Made by a program: the position numbers and the translations under genes. The notes under the pieces are model-generated. The model searched no databases, was not told the origin of the DNA, and saw only the letters and a list, made by a program, of their open reading frames with translations. 64,000 nt of DNA from Moritella sp. Urea-trap-13 (GTDB lineage Bacteria > Pseudomonadota > Gammaproteobacteria > Enterobacterales > Moritellaceae): assembly GCF_002836355.1 (NCBI RefSeq), contig NZ_PJCA01000031.1:992001-1056000 (forward strand), read 5' to 3'. Shown here piece by piece: positions 46,218 to 55,727 of this stretch (positions are counted from its first letter, which is position 1; every line of letters starts with the position of its first letter).

Positions 46218-46235
46218 TGTAAATAATGGTTTACA
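46218..46235 (+). promoter_or_regulatory. TyrR box (strong) upstream of the aromatic permease
   Basis: TGTAAATAATGGTTTACA is a perfect TGTAAA-N6-TTTACA TyrR box, 149 bases before the permease ATG and upstream of the likely promoter. Confidence 0.8.
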
Positions 46236-46335
46236 TGTTATTTTACACATTTCACACTAAAGCTATTGCACTAAGCCCTATAAAATAAGTAAACTCGCTA
46301 TACCTTAACGCTTTATATATGTTCAAGGTATTAAC

Positions 46336-46353
46336 CGTAAATATAAGTTTACA
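46336..46353 (+). promoter_or_regulatory. Second TyrR box near the permease start
   Basis: CGTAAATATAAGTTTACA matches TGTAAA-N6-TTTACA at 11 of 12 positions, 30 bases before the ATG. Two boxes on one promoter fit TyrR control by aromatic amino acids. Confidence 0.7.
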
Positions 46354-46383
46354 CCCTTGGTTGTTATCCGTAATGGAATTTTT

Positions 46384-47658
46384 ATGACTTCGAATAAGAT
46401 AGTAGGCAGTACCCTTATTGTTGCTGGCACCGCACTTGGTGGTGGTATGTTAGCATTACCTTTGGCATCGGCTGGTTTAGGTTTCTATACCGCGGCATTT
46501 TTGATCATAGCTAACTGGGGTTTAATGACGTACACGGCTTTGTTGATGTTAGAAATTCATCAGCACGCTGAGCAAGACGCAACGCTTAACTCGCTGGCAA
46601 AAAATTTACTGGGTAGACCTGGTCAATATCTCGCGACATTTGCTTCTTTCTTCTTATTCTATGCGCTTTGCGCTGCATATATTGCCGGTGGCGGTTCACA
46701 GTTAACCCACAAAATTAATGAGTTAATGAGTTTAGAGTTGACGCCTCAGTTTGGCGCTATACTGCTGACAATCATAGTCGCGACGGTAGTATCTATCGGT
46801 ACGCACTCAGTGGATATAGTCAATCGCGTATTGTTTAGTGTTAAAATCATTGTTTTAGCCCTGACGCTCAGCTTGCTATTTCCACACGTTGAAGCGATTA
46901 ATCTATTAGAAATGCCAGTACAGCAAGGTTTGTTATTGTCAGCATTACCGGTAATTTTTACGTCGTTTGGTTTCCACGGTAGTATCCCGTCAATCGTACG
47001 TTATGTCGGTATTGATATTAAAACACTGAAGAAAGTGATGATTTGTGGTGCATCTGCCCCGCTGGTGATCTACCTGTTATGGCAAGTCGCTACGCAAGGT
47101 GTATTAAGCCAGACAGATTTGATGGCCAATAACTCGTTAACTAGCTTCATTGCATCACTCAGTTCAGTATTACAACAACCGCAAGTCAGCCAGTCTGTCT
47201 CTGTATTTGCAGATCTTGCTTTGGCAACGTCATTTTTAGGCGTGAGTTTAGGTTTGTTTGATTTGTTATCTGGCATGATGAAACGCACGAACAGCAGTAT
47301 TAATCCTATCAATAGCAGTGATGATAGTAGCGATAGCTCAGGCACTCATTCTGGCACTAACACTGACAGTAAATTACACCGAGTAAAAACAGCCCTCGTG
47401 ACATTTTTACCGCCACTGGCTTTTGCCCTGTTTTACCCACAAGGTTTCATTGCCGCGTTAGGTTATGCAGCAATCGCACTGGTGATCTTAGCAATCTTCT
47501 TACCTGTTGCTATGGTATCGAAACAGCGTAAAACCCAAGTAAGTGGTTACCGCGTTGTCGGTGGTAATACCACACTCGTACTTGCCAGCTTAATGGGTTG
47601 TTTAATTATCGCTTCGCAGTTTTTACAAATGGCGGACGTGATCCCAGCAGTTGGTTAG
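46384..47658 (+). CDS. Aromatic amino acid permease (HAAAP family, TyrP/Mtr-like)
   Basis: This 424-residue inner-membrane permease has about eleven helices and the N-terminal GTALGGGMLALPLA signature of the hydroxy/aromatic amino acid permease family (TyrP, Mtr, TnaB). A hydrophilic serine-, asparagine- and threonine-rich loop of about 35 residues near 300-335 is longer than in E. coli TyrP. ATG 46384 has GGA upstream. Two TyrR boxes in the promoter support tyrosine or another aromatic amino acid as substrate. Confidence 0.88.
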   Translation: MTSNKIVGSTLIVAGTALGGGMLALPLASAGLGFYTAAFLIIANWGLMTYTALLMLEIHQHAEQDATLNSLAKNLLGRPGQYLATFASFFLFYALCAAYIAGGGSQLTHKINELMSLELTPQFGAILLTIIVATVVSIGTHSVDIVNRVLFSVKIIVLALTLSLLFPHVEAINLLEMPVQQGLLLSALPVIFTSFGFHGSIPSIVRYVGIDIKTLKKVMICGASAPLVIYLLWQVATQGVLSQTDLMANNSLTSFIASLSSVLQQPQVSQSVSVFADLALATSFLGVSLGLFDLLSGMMKRTNSSINPINSSDDSSDSSGTHSGTNTDSKLHRVKTALVTFLPPLAFALFYPQGFIAALGYAAIALVILAIFLPVAMVSKQRKTQVSGYRVVGGNTTLVLASLMGCLIIASQFLQMADVIPAVG

Positions 47659-47692
47659 AGCCGTTAATACCAACATTCTGAGTAAGTAATAT

Positions 47693-47734
47693 AAAAGCCC
47701 AGCTAAGATGTTAATCATCATAGCTGGGCTTTTT
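47693..47734. terminator. Bidirectional terminator
   Basis: AAAAGCCCAGCT pairs with AGCTGGGCTTTTT around a 17-base loop, with T runs on both strands. It lies between the aromatic permease gene (plus) and the PRPP synthetase-like gene (minus). Confidence 0.9.
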
Positions 47735-47768
47735 ACGTCTAATTCTCAATAGCCAACAGCCGTTTTGA

Positions 47769-48689
47769 TCACGGCGTGCTTGCGCTGGCTAACAAGGCAA
47801 TACTCTGATTTATTGGCTCCACTAAAATACCACTCAGATCCAGCATGTTAGAAGCATGTGGTATTGAGTTAGTGGTAATTAATTGACTCACGCCTCTGCT
47901 CAGCAATAATTCATCGACACCATCAACAAAAATACCATGCACCGAGGCACAAAAAATCCGTTTAACACCCTGCTTATGTAACGCATCAATGCACTTTAGT
48001 ACAGTCTGGCCACTGGCTATCACATCATCGATGATCACTGCGGTATAGTCTTTAAAATCGCTTAAATCTGGTAAGGAAACAATTACATTTCGATCGCCTA
48101 GACGCTGCTTACTCCCCACCACGTAGGGATGGTTGCAGGTACTTGCAACCTGCGAAACCCATTGTTCACTTTCAGCATCTGGACCAACTAATAACATTTC
48201 ATTTTGACTCAATAGCCATTGTGATAGTAACGGCGCGGCCTGTACAACTTGACTGGGAACGGCGTAAATTTCATCAAGGGAATGATAGCGGTGCAAATGC
48301 GGATCAACAGTGACTAACCAGTCTATTTGTGATGATAACTGACTAGCAAAAATACGCGAGGTAACCGCTTCACCAGCAGAAAAACGCTTATCCTGACGCA
48401 TGTAACAGAGATAAGGCGCAACGAGTCCCACTGATGCTGCGCCCAACTCATGCAATGTTGCCACTAAGAATATCAGTGATAGAAATTTATCATCAGGATA
48501 AGCAAGGTCCGCGAGCACAATACAGTGCCGATCTCGCACTTCCATATCGATACGCAGGTAAGACTCTCCATCAGGAAATCGTCGATAGCTGTATTGCCCG
48601 TTCACTGCAGGTAGCCGCAGACATAACTGATTTTGTAGCGGATGCTCATTCAGCGTGAATAAAATAGCTGGTGTCAATGCGACATCCAT
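47769..48689 (-). CDS. Ribose-phosphate diphosphokinase-like protein (archaeal-like class)
   Basis: This 306-residue member of the PRPP synthetase family has YMRQDKRFSAGEAV near 97-110, DPHLHRY near 129, and the PRPP-binding loop VIIDDVIASGQT. The RQDKRF-x-x-GEAV form resembles archaeal PRPP synthetases more than bacterial Prs, which has RQDRK followed by a different stretch. ATG 48689 has AGGAG seven bases upstream. It follows the AMP phosphorylase-like gene by two bases, so the two form an operon. It is surely not the housekeeping prs, and may recycle ribose phosphates released by its partner. Confidence 0.8.
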   Translation of the reverse strand: MDVALTPAILFTLNEHPLQNQLCLRLPAVNGQYSYRRFPDGESYLRIDMEVRDRHCIVLADLAYPDDKFLSLIFLVATLHELGAASVGLVAPYLCYMRQDKRFSAGEAVTSRIFASQLSSQIDWLVTVDPHLHRYHSLDEIYAVPSQVVQAAPLLSQWLLSQNEMLLVGPDAESEQWVSQVASTCNHPYVVGSKQRLGDRNVIVSLPDLSDFKDYTAVIIDDVIASGQTVLKCIDALHKQGVKRIFCASVHGIFVDGVDELLLSRGVSQLITTNSIPHASNMLDLSGILVEPINQSIALLASASTP

Positions 48690-48691
48690 GC

Positions 48692-50197
48692 TCACTCTCC
48701 TATCTCAAACAAATCACGATTATCGTTAAAGTAACCTAATGCATAATCACGCTGCCCTAAAGTATCGGAAAATAAGGTAAACAACGGCATACCTTTTAGC
48801 ACCTTATCACCAACATCAACATGCAACCGAATGCCAGCACCTCGCTCTTTCGGTGCACCCGCTAATTTTGCCAATCGCGCAAGACGCCGGTTATCAATAC
48901 TGCGCACATAACCATTACGTTTGGCATATTCAATACGATGATGATTTGCAGTTGGTATTGCTTTACCCTCACCTTGTGCATCAACAATACGTTGGAACTG
49001 CTGCCATGCCTGGCCACTATCAAGTATTTCGGTCGCCACTTGCAAGGCCAAATCAAGTCCATAACCATGGGCGAAATTGAGTAATTCAGCAGATAACGTC
49101 AACGATCGTAAGCGTAGGTCCAGTGGTGCCTGCTTCTCTAATTTTAGCACAGCGAGCACATCGCGCGCTTCTTCTGCAGGGCCAATACCATGGCCAATAG
49201 GATGACTGCCATCACTGATAACACAGCGTATACCTAGGCCTAATGCCGTGCCGACTTCAACAAATAAGTCAGCCAAGCGCTCGGCATCAGCCTGAGTTCT
49301 GATCTTAGCGGTATCACCTACCGGAATATCAATGAGTACATGGGTAGAACCCGCGGCAATTTTCTTCGATAAGACAGATGCAATTAACTGCCCTTCACCA
49401 TCAAGATTTAATGCGCTTTCAATACGTATTAAGATCTCATCAATCGGGCTTAAACTCACCGCCCCGCCCCACACCAGACAAGCCCCGGTGTTCTCAACAA
49501 CCGCTTGGATCTCATCAAGATCAAGATTCACCTTCATCAACACTTCCATGGTATCAGCGGTACCTGCTGGCGAAGTTATTGCGCGTGAAGACGTTTTAGG
49601 AATAATCAAACCAGCAGCACTGGCAATCGCAACCACCAAGGGAGTCGTTCTATTGCCAGGTAAACCACCGATACAGTGTTTATCATAGACATTGGTATGC
49701 TGGGGCCAGCTTAATCGCTTACCACTATCGACCATCATGCGGGTCAAGGATACGATCTCGGCGGCACTCAAATTGTTACCTGCACAAGCACATAAAAAAC
49801 TGGTGATTTCAATATCACTATAACGATGGTCTCTAATGTCTACCACGATAGAGCGAATCTCCGCTTCGCTTAGTGCATGCCCATAGATCTTTTTCCGAAC
49901 GGCACTGGTTGATAACACCACAGGTGCGTGTTTGACTTGTACTTTTTCGCCACTAACGACACCAAGCCGCTGTAAGGTAACCAAAGAGAAACCGATATGT
50001 TGGACAGGCAGGACGTGTTGCTCAACAACGTTAAGTGTAGCGATGATGTGCTGACCACCGGATATTACCAGTACCCGGGAACTTGCCATCAAGCCTTCTG
50101 CTAGGCATATGTGACAATCATTTCTCATGTAAACGACTGGTTCTTGATGGGTATCAATGCCCATATCGTATACTGTTAGTTGCTGTTTTTTACCCAT
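48692..50197 (-). CDS. AMP phosphorylase-like / thymidine phosphorylase family protein
   Basis: This 501-residue enzyme resembles archaeal AMP phosphorylase (about 500 residues) rather than DeoA (about 440). It has an extra N-terminal domain of about 80 residues, and the motif DKHCIGGLPGNRTTP replaces the KHSTGGVGD-type motif of thymidine phosphorylases. The family cleaves nucleoside 5'-monophosphates with phosphate to base plus ribose-1,5-bisphosphate. The partner PRPP synthetase-like gene follows directly. No RuBisCO or ribose-bisphosphate isomerase gene is nearby, so the fate of the sugar phosphate is open. ATG 50197 was preferred over an upstream GTG. Confidence 0.82.
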   Translation of the reverse strand: MGKKQQLTVYDMGIDTHQEPVVYMRNDCHICLAEGLMASSRVLVISGGQHIIATLNVVEQHVLPVQHIGFSLVTLQRLGVVSGEKVQVKHAPVVLSTSAVRKKIYGHALSEAEIRSIVVDIRDHRYSDIEITSFLCACAGNNLSAAEIVSLTRMMVDSGKRLSWPQHTNVYDKHCIGGLPGNRTTPLVVAIASAAGLIIPKTSSRAITSPAGTADTMEVLMKVNLDLDEIQAVVENTGACLVWGGAVSLSPIDEILIRIESALNLDGEGQLIASVLSKKIAAGSTHVLIDIPVGDTAKIRTQADAERLADLFVEVGTALGLGIRCVISDGSHPIGHGIGPAEEARDVLAVLKLEKQAPLDLRLRSLTLSAELLNFAHGYGLDLALQVATEILDSGQAWQQFQRIVDAQGEGKAIPTANHHRIEYAKRNGYVRSIDNRRLARLAKLAGAPKERGAGIRLHVDVGDKVLKGMPLFTLFSDTLGQRDYALGYFNDNRDLFEIGE

Positions 50198-50296
50198 ATC
50201 CACCCATTCAGCCAGTCTTTAATCTCCCTCTAATAATAGCCTGAAAATACAGTTATGCCTTACGCAGAAACAAGCAGTTATCCCGCGGTAAAAACG

Positions 50297-50340
50297 AAAA
50301 AGCCCCACTATAATGCTATCAATACATCACAGTAGGGCTT
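50297..50340 (-). terminator. Terminator of ydbH-ynbE-ydbL
   Basis: AAGCCCTACT pairs with AGTGGGGCTT (one wobble) across about 20 bases, and the minus strand continues TTTTCGTTTTT. It lies after ydbL. Confidence 0.8.
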
Positions 50341-50407
50341 GTGCGTTTATAAACGCCATTGTTTTTATAAACGTCATTTCCTTTATAAATAAAGAGTTAT
50401 GTTATTA

Positions 50408-50728
50408 CTATTTCTTCTTCCACTGACCTGGAGCAGATTCAATAAACTGGCCTTGCTCTGTCATCGACATGGCTTTTTTCGCGGCACGCGCAGAGATAGC
50501 TTGCACAGTAACATTATGTTTAGTTGCTAATTCTTGATATTTAGCTTTACGTTTCTCATTTACTTCTTTAACCAACGCGTTCACTTCAGCACTTGGCTTT
50601 ACTGCACCGAGGTAACCATTAACTTGCTCGCCAACTAAGCCAGCTTGCTTAGCGGCTTGTAAATCCATTGCTTGTACCGAAAAAGACATCGCAAATAAAA
50701 TAATCAAGGTTGAAAAAATTCTTTTCAT
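50408..50728 (-). CDS. ydbL: YdbL-like periplasmic protein (DUF1318)
   Basis: This 106-residue protein has a cleavable signal peptide (VQA-MD after about residue 20) and the DUF1318 pattern AAKQAGLVGEQVNGYLG followed by a lysine-rich helix. It is the third gene of the ydbH-ynbE-ydbL operon. YdbL is thought to modulate YdbH-YnbE bridge formation in E. coli. ATG 50728 has GGAG upstream. Confidence 0.9.
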   Translation of the reverse strand: MKRIFSTLIILFAMSFSVQAMDLQAAKQAGLVGEQVNGYLGAVKPSAEVNALVKEVNEKRKAKYQELATKHNVTVQAISARAAKKAMSMTEQGQFIESAPGQWKKK

Positions 50729-50745
50729 TGTAAGCTCCATTTTGG

Positions 50746-50928
50746 CTAGAATAACTCATCGTCGCTAAATACATCATCTAGCTCTTTATCAACTTTCACT
50801 TTGATTTCATGATCAATTTTTACATTTAAATTAATCACAATCGGTTTATCGGGAACAGCAAGCTGTACTGTTGGGGTACAACCGGCAATAAGTACAAGTA
50901 AACTTGCACTAAATAACAGTACTTTCAT
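50746..50928 (-). CDS. ynbE: YnbE-like outer-membrane lipoprotein
   Basis: This 60-residue lipoprotein has lipobox IAGC (C17) and a short beta-strand-forming mature part (VQLAVPDKPIVINLNVKID). This is the typical YnbE form. In E. coli YnbE multimerises as a beta-strand stack that completes the YdbH bridge to the outer membrane. It lies between ydbH and ydbL with gaps of 9 and 17 bases. Confidence 0.92.
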   Translation of the reverse strand: MKVLLFSASLLVLIAGCTPTVQLAVPDKPIVINLNVKIDHEIKVKVDKELDDVFSDDELF

Positions 50929-50937
50929 AAAATATCC

Positions 50938-53490
50938 TTATGGGTTATTCATTTTATCCAGTGCATCATACATCGAATCATTAATTCTTAAACTACGAAA
51001 TAGCTGTAATATATTTTCTTCATGGGAATAATTAAATTCAATTGGTCGCGCTACACTTGGATTACGGCCCTTGATACTAATCGTTAATTTAGTATCTCCG
51101 CTTGGTTTAAAATCCACGTCACTGTGCAAACGCTCATAATGTAAGTTTTCCAATAACTCCAACGCATAACGTAATTGTGGTTGGGTAAGCTTTAACTGGT
51201 CGATAGTGACATTATCTTTAATTTGAATAATACCGCCCTGGCCTTGACCTTCTATTATGCCATCGGTGATCGACACCTCAGTCCCTTGCAACACAAACGG
51301 TAAATCTGCCTTTAATAAGCCTGTCACTTTCACACCCGGAACTTGATATAATTCAATAGCCTCTGGTAAAGATAGGTTGCGAACCTGTATCTGACCAACA
51401 ATATGATCAAAATCGGTAATTAACAACGGTGAAACCGAGACCAGACCTGAAAAAACCTCGCCCGAGGCATTATCAACCGCAACTTGTAGTTGTCCATCGA
51501 CCAATGAGACTAAGCCTGACACATTTATATTATTAACCACAGGGCCCATATTAACGGTGGAAATGTCACTATTGACGGTACATTTCATTACTAATGATGC
51601 CGCGATATCAGCGTTGGTGCTATCTATGTTACAGCGCCAGCTGGTTTGCAGTTCTGCGGCGCTAATATCATTGAAATGGGCACTATCTGCCATTAACTCA
51701 CCGACAATGTTAGCCGCCAAATACGGTTGCTGTGCATTTAAGTTTAATCTGTAGTTAAGCTTATTGGTTAGTAACGCAGTAAGATCTAATCCTTTAGGTA
51801 AAGGATAGATATCGGTAATTAACGGTGGGATATTTTGTGTTGGTAGCTGCCATTCACCTTCGGCTTTAATTGGCACCAGATCTAACAAACTCAAGGTGTT
51901 TTTACTTTTTAACACCACATCATCGAGTTGCCAATCAGAATTAAATACAATTGTCTTCGTGCTAAAATTAGCTTTATGCTGCGCGGTTAACGTATTTATT
52001 TTATAGGTTTGTTGATATTGGTTATTCTGTAAAGTGGTTTCGAAAGCGCTAGTAAACGATGACACCTTATTATCCTTGATGTTAATCCTTGTCGGCGTCA
52101 ATAATTTAACTGTAATATTGTCACTCGACATGTCGGTATATTTAAACTTCTGCGCTGCTATGCTTGCCTGGTTAACGAGTAACTTAGTTTGTGACGTTGT
52201 ACCAACAAAGTTGATTTCCACATGTCCTTTCCCAGCCACTTGTACCGACATTGGTTGTAGCCCATCAACAGCACTGAAAAATCGGCTGTTACCAACTGCT
52301 GAAATAGTCCAACCACCTTGCCAAGATTCAGGGGTAAGTAACTGTTGATTCACTTGTAGCGCAAGTCTATTTTCCGACATGTGTACCGTCGTCGCAAGTT
52401 GCCCCGCTGTAACCTGCCAGTTATCTATATTTCGGTCTTGTATGCTCAGTTGTAATGCCAGTGGTAATTTCGGCGTTATGATGATTGGCGCTAGCGTTAA
52501 TGAATCGGTCTGCTGAAAAGGTTGGCACACTGCGCTTATCATTTTAATTAATGAGCCAAATAAAGCACAGTTATCTGCAGAGATAGTAATAGGATCTATA
52601 TTAATCAATTTTAAATCAACAACATCAGCTAACCAGCCTTTATCAGCCAGCGTTAACTCGGTGCTTAAAGTTAGATTTATACTGGTAATGAGGGCTTGTT
52701 GCGCTTTCTTTAGCCCCCCATCATTAAGCGAAACAGACATTGCAATACGATCTATCTTTTCTGGATTGAGCGCGAGTTCTAGTTTGACCGAACCGGATAG
52801 CAAACCATTAAACTCAGGTAATAACAGATCCATTATTGGCTTAATTTTCGCCAAGTCTGTCATCAATGTTCCGTTAAGTTGTTTGTTACTGTCTCTGTCA
52901 TTGCTTTTGTAATTAAGAGGATCTGTTTTGTAGTTAAACTGGACAGTGAGTAATTGCTGGTCTTGCTGCCACACAGAAAAGCCAAATTCAGGCTCCGCAT
53001 CGCTATAACGAAACATAATATTTTTAACATCAAGGGTATTTAATTTAAGGCTTGACCAAGACTGTAATTTATCCGCGTCGAAGTCTGGTAAATTATCACC
53101 TTGCACTGTGATATTGGTAATATGGAGATCGGGTATCCAATCAGGTAATGCGGGAATTATCAGCGCTGTGGCAGTGGTTTCCGGGGCGGTTCCTGCGGTG
53201 TTACCTTGAGTCGCTTGCTGAAACTGTAAATAATCAATCGTTAGATCAAGATTATCTAACGTGATTTTGTCAATAAACCAAGGCTGTTGTAAATCAAATG
53301 TCATCACTAAGCCACTTAACTGCTCGACTTTAACGCCATAGTTTTTAGCTAAGTGGTTACTCACTTTGATGATAATACGTTCACGATACATCAATGTAAT
53401 GGCAACACTTAACATCATCAATATAGATAGACCGAAGATCCAATGTCTTATATTAAATGATGATTTTTTTGTTTTTTGCTGTGCCGACAT
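50938..53490 (-). CDS. ydbH: YdbH intermembrane phospholipid transport protein
   Basis: This 850-residue AsmA-like protein has one N-terminal membrane helix (about 17-35) and a long periplasmic beta-rich bridge domain. The C-terminal region (INDSMYDALDKMNN at the end) matches YdbH. With TamB and YhdP it carries phospholipids from inner to outer membrane. ATG 53490 begins a sensible anchor; the open frame upstream was rejected. It heads the operon with ynbE and ydbL. Confidence 0.9.
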   Translation of the reverse strand: MSAQQKTKKSSFNIRHWIFGLSILMMLSVAITLMYRERIIIKVSNHLAKNYGVKVEQLSGLVMTFDLQQPWFIDKITLDNLDLTIDYLQFQQATQGNTAGTAPETTATALIIPALPDWIPDLHITNITVQGDNLPDFDADKLQSWSSLKLNTLDVKNIMFRYSDAEPEFGFSVWQQDQQLLTVQFNYKTDPLNYKSNDRDSNKQLNGTLMTDLAKIKPIMDLLLPEFNGLLSGSVKLELALNPEKIDRIAMSVSLNDGGLKKAQQALITSINLTLSTELTLADKGWLADVVDLKLINIDPITISADNCALFGSLIKMISAVCQPFQQTDSLTLAPIIITPKLPLALQLSIQDRNIDNWQVTAGQLATTVHMSENRLALQVNQQLLTPESWQGGWTISAVGNSRFFSAVDGLQPMSVQVAGKGHVEINFVGTTSQTKLLVNQASIAAQKFKYTDMSSDNITVKLLTPTRINIKDNKVSSFTSAFETTLQNNQYQQTYKINTLTAQHKANFSTKTIVFNSDWQLDDVVLKSKNTLSLLDLVPIKAEGEWQLPTQNIPPLITDIYPLPKGLDLTALLTNKLNYRLNLNAQQPYLAANIVGELMADSAHFNDISAAELQTSWRCNIDSTNADIAASLVMKCTVNSDISTVNMGPVVNNINVSGLVSLVDGQLQVAVDNASGEVFSGLVSVSPLLITDFDHIVGQIQVRNLSLPEAIELYQVPGVKVTGLLKADLPFVLQGTEVSITDGIIEGQGQGGIIQIKDNVTIDQLKLTQPQLRYALELLENLHYERLHSDVDFKPSGDTKLTISIKGRNPSVARPIEFNYSHEENILQLFRSLRINDSMYDALDKMNNP

Positions 53491-53742
53491 TAAAAAATGA
53501 TCCCTATAAATATTACTATAATTATAACTATGTGCTGATTTTACATCCTGAACTACATGTGTAATCAAATCAAGTATCTCACTCTGTGTATTCCACGGTA
53601 AGCACGCCAAATACAATAGTTTATATATACATATGCATGATTATTGATTACTGCCAAACACCTTGTTAATTAAGTTAAAGCCTTTAACACTGTGTTTCAT
53701 TTAGGTAATATGCCGCATCCTATATAACTCTAAAGTGTTAGC

Positions 53743-54261
53743 ATGAAACATCGTGGTTTTACCCTCATTGAATTGGTCGTTGTCATTATTGTTCTAGGCA
53801 TATTAGCGGCAACAGCAATGCCTAAGTTTTTAAACTTGCAGGACGATGCAGAAAAAGCGACATTAAGGGGTTTTGCTGGTGCATTGAAAGGAGGCCTTAA
53901 TATTTTAGGGTCTAAGCATGGCGTCGATGGTCAGCCTGAAATACTAATAATAGACAAATATATATTTTCTTTTATGTCTCAATATAAGTCTGAAATTAGA
54001 AGTAATCCATTTACTCGTCATACACCTGATTGTATGGCTATCTGGAATAAAAACACGACAGGAATCACTGCTTCCGATATCCCTACAGATGGAACACTTT
54101 TGACTAAAATCGAAACAAGTAGTAATTCAAATCCAGACCTTGAAACAATACGCTGTAATTATGCTTACAAAGATATAGGTTCGGTTTTATACACTCCTGA
54201 AAGCAATTCTATTTGTGTCCAATTTACTGGTGAAATAGAGTCTGAGGTGTGTAAACTATAA
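53743..54261 (+). CDS. Type IV prepilin, MSHA-like (orphan)
   Basis: This 172-residue prepilin has leader MKHRG and cleavage before F6 ([15 protein letters not shown]), ending [14 protein letters not shown], a pattern common to MSHA pilins. C-terminal cysteines can close a D-region loop. It lies alone, without msh biogenesis genes, 4 kb from a second related pilin on the other strand. It needs pilus machinery encoded elsewhere. Confidence 0.85.
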   Translation: MKHRGFTLIELVVVIIVLGILAATAMPKFLNLQDDAEKATLRGFAGALKGGLNILGSKHGVDGQPEILIIDKYIFSFMSQYKSEIRSNPFTRHTPDCMAIWNKNTTGITASDIPTDGTLLTKIETSSNSNPDLETIRCNYAYKDIGSVLYTPESNSICVQFTGEIESEVCKL

Positions 54262-54296
54262 GACAACGTCCCATTAACTTTGATACATACACTTAA

Positions 54297-54548
54297 ATGG
54301 CAAAACCGAATAAAAAAGGCCCTACTCAAACAGTTGAAATCTCATGCAGTAAATGTAAATCGCTGCTGTTTAAGTATCGTAAAGGCGGTAAAGGAAGTCT
54401 GGTGAAGTGTTTTAAAGAACGTATCGTCACAGACTACTGCGAAACGCCCTGCACTTGCCCTAAGTGTGGGCAAGTATTCGCAAGAGACACCCTGATTCAC
54501 GGTACGCCTGCTTATAAGATGGTCGGCGGTAAAGTAACAATGAAATAA
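54297..54548 (+). CDS. Small zinc-ribbon protein
   Basis: This 83-residue basic protein has two cysteine pairs, CSKC (17-20) and CPKC (about 54-57), plus further cysteines, fitting a zinc ribbon. It is lysine-rich and could bind nucleic acid. It follows the pilin gene by 35 bases, though the two may not be related in function. I recall similar small zinc-ribbon proteins in Vibrio and Shewanella; the role is unknown. Confidence 0.7.
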   Translation: MAKPNKKGPTQTVEISCSKCKSLLFKYRKGGKGSLVKCFKERIVTDYCETPCTCPKCGQVFARDTLIHGTPAYKMVGGKVTMK

Positions 54549-54572
54549 TAACTGAGTAAGAATAAATCCTGC

Positions 54573-55100
54573 TTAGTTATAAATCTCACCTCTAAATTCC
54601 ACCTGGGTTAAATACAAGCGCATTTCAAATTCGAACTGGTGATAATCAGGCAACATATGCTCGCAAAGCTTATAAAAGGCCTTGTCGTGATCTTTAAATC
54701 TGACATGACATAGCTCATGAACCGTAATCATTTGTAAAAAGACTTCAGGACAACGTCGAAACATCTCACTGATGCGGATCTCGTTTTTACTCTTTAATTT
54801 ATTACCCTGCACACGTGATACAAAGGTATGTAAGCCCAATGCGTTATTGACCACATGAATTTTAGGATCATAAATTATCTTACTGATCGGCGATGATTTC
54901 TTCAAATAATTGTTCTTCAAATCCATCACAAATTCACGCAGCTTTTTATCATTGGTAATTTCATGGGTTTGCGGATATTTAGTTAATAAGAATTTACCCA
55001 GTGTATCTTGCTCTAACATCAGTTTGACTTTGCTTTTGACTTGGTCTGAATAGGAAGAAAGATATTTAAGTGCGGTTGAATCTATTTTTGAAGCGGACAT
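54573..55100 (-). CDS. YgjP-like metallopeptidase
   Basis: This 175-residue soluble zinc protein has the HELCH motif at 128-132 with a downstream histidine H138 and the F-Y-K-L-C-E-H-M-L-P-D-Y ending of the YgjP/WLM-type domain. It should be cytosolic. Natural substrates are unknown. It is convergent with the zinc-ribbon gene and stands alone. Confidence 0.82.
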   Translation of the reverse strand: MSASKIDSTALKYLSSYSDQVKSKVKLMLEQDTLGKFLLTKYPQTHEITNDKKLREFVMDLKNNYLKKSSPISKIIYDPKIHVVNNALGLHTFVSRVQGNKLKSKNEIRISEMFRRCPEVFLQMITVHELCHVRFKDHDKAFYKLCEHMLPDYHQFEFEMRLYLTQVEFRGEIYN

Positions 55101-55287
55101 AAGTAAGATTAGATACTGATAATTAGGATGTGTGGTATTTTACCCGATTCACTTTACCTTATCTACTTTACCTTATCTAATTTGCTCTGAACCTAATGAC
55201 AGACTAAAATGGCCGAGCTAAATAAGCAGTTGATCAGTGTTCGATATACTTTTACAATAACCTTTTTATTATTATGGATGAATCATC

Positions 55288-55632
55288 ATGTCATCAGATA
55301 CTTTAGGTTCTAGCGCAACGTATAAGCGCATGGAACAAGGCTATCGCGAAAAAGCACTTAAGTTATTCCCATGGATATGTGGCCGCTGCACACGCGAATT
55401 TGTTTATTCTAACTTAAGAGAGTTAACGGTTCACCACATGGACCATGACCACAGTAATAACCCAAATGACGGTAGTAACTGGGAATTACTGTGCTTATAT
55501 TGCCATGACAACGAGCATTCAAAATACACAGAACAAGATCAGTACGCGACTGAAGTTGAAGCCGGTGATAACAATCAAGAATCAGCGACTTATAATCCAT
55601 TTGCTGACTTGAAATCGATGTTCAAGAAGTAA
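55288..55632 (+). CDS. yajD: YajD-like HNH nuclease
   Basis: This 114-residue HNH endonuclease-like protein has CGRC (31-34), LTVHHMDHDHSNNPNDGSNW as the histidine-metal core, and CLYCH later, matching YajD. It has a polar C-terminal tail. Its biological target is unknown. It is monocistronic and is followed by a strong terminator. Confidence 0.88.
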   Translation: MSSDTLGSSATYKRMEQGYREKALKLFPWICGRCTREFVYSNLRELTVHHMDHDHSNNPNDGSNWELLCLYCHDNEHSKYTEQDQYATEVEAGDNNQESATYNPFADLKSMFKK

Positions 55633-55651
55633 CAACTGATTTTAGATACTT

Positions 55652-55702
55652 AAAAGCCGTAATTTCATGCCCTTTAAATAGGTCGAAATTACGGCTTTTT
55701 TA
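55652..55702. terminator. Bidirectional terminator
   Basis: AAAAGCCGTAATTTC pairs with GAAATTACGGCTTTTTT, with T/A runs on both sides. It separates yajD from the convergent outer-membrane protein gene. Confidence 0.9.
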
Positions 55703-55727
55703 TGTTTTTTATATCGTTAATATACCG

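Noticed and set aside
49332-49688. 118-codon plus-strand frame inside the AMP phosphorylase-like gene
   Set aside because: Antisense shadow of a gene with intact family motifs.
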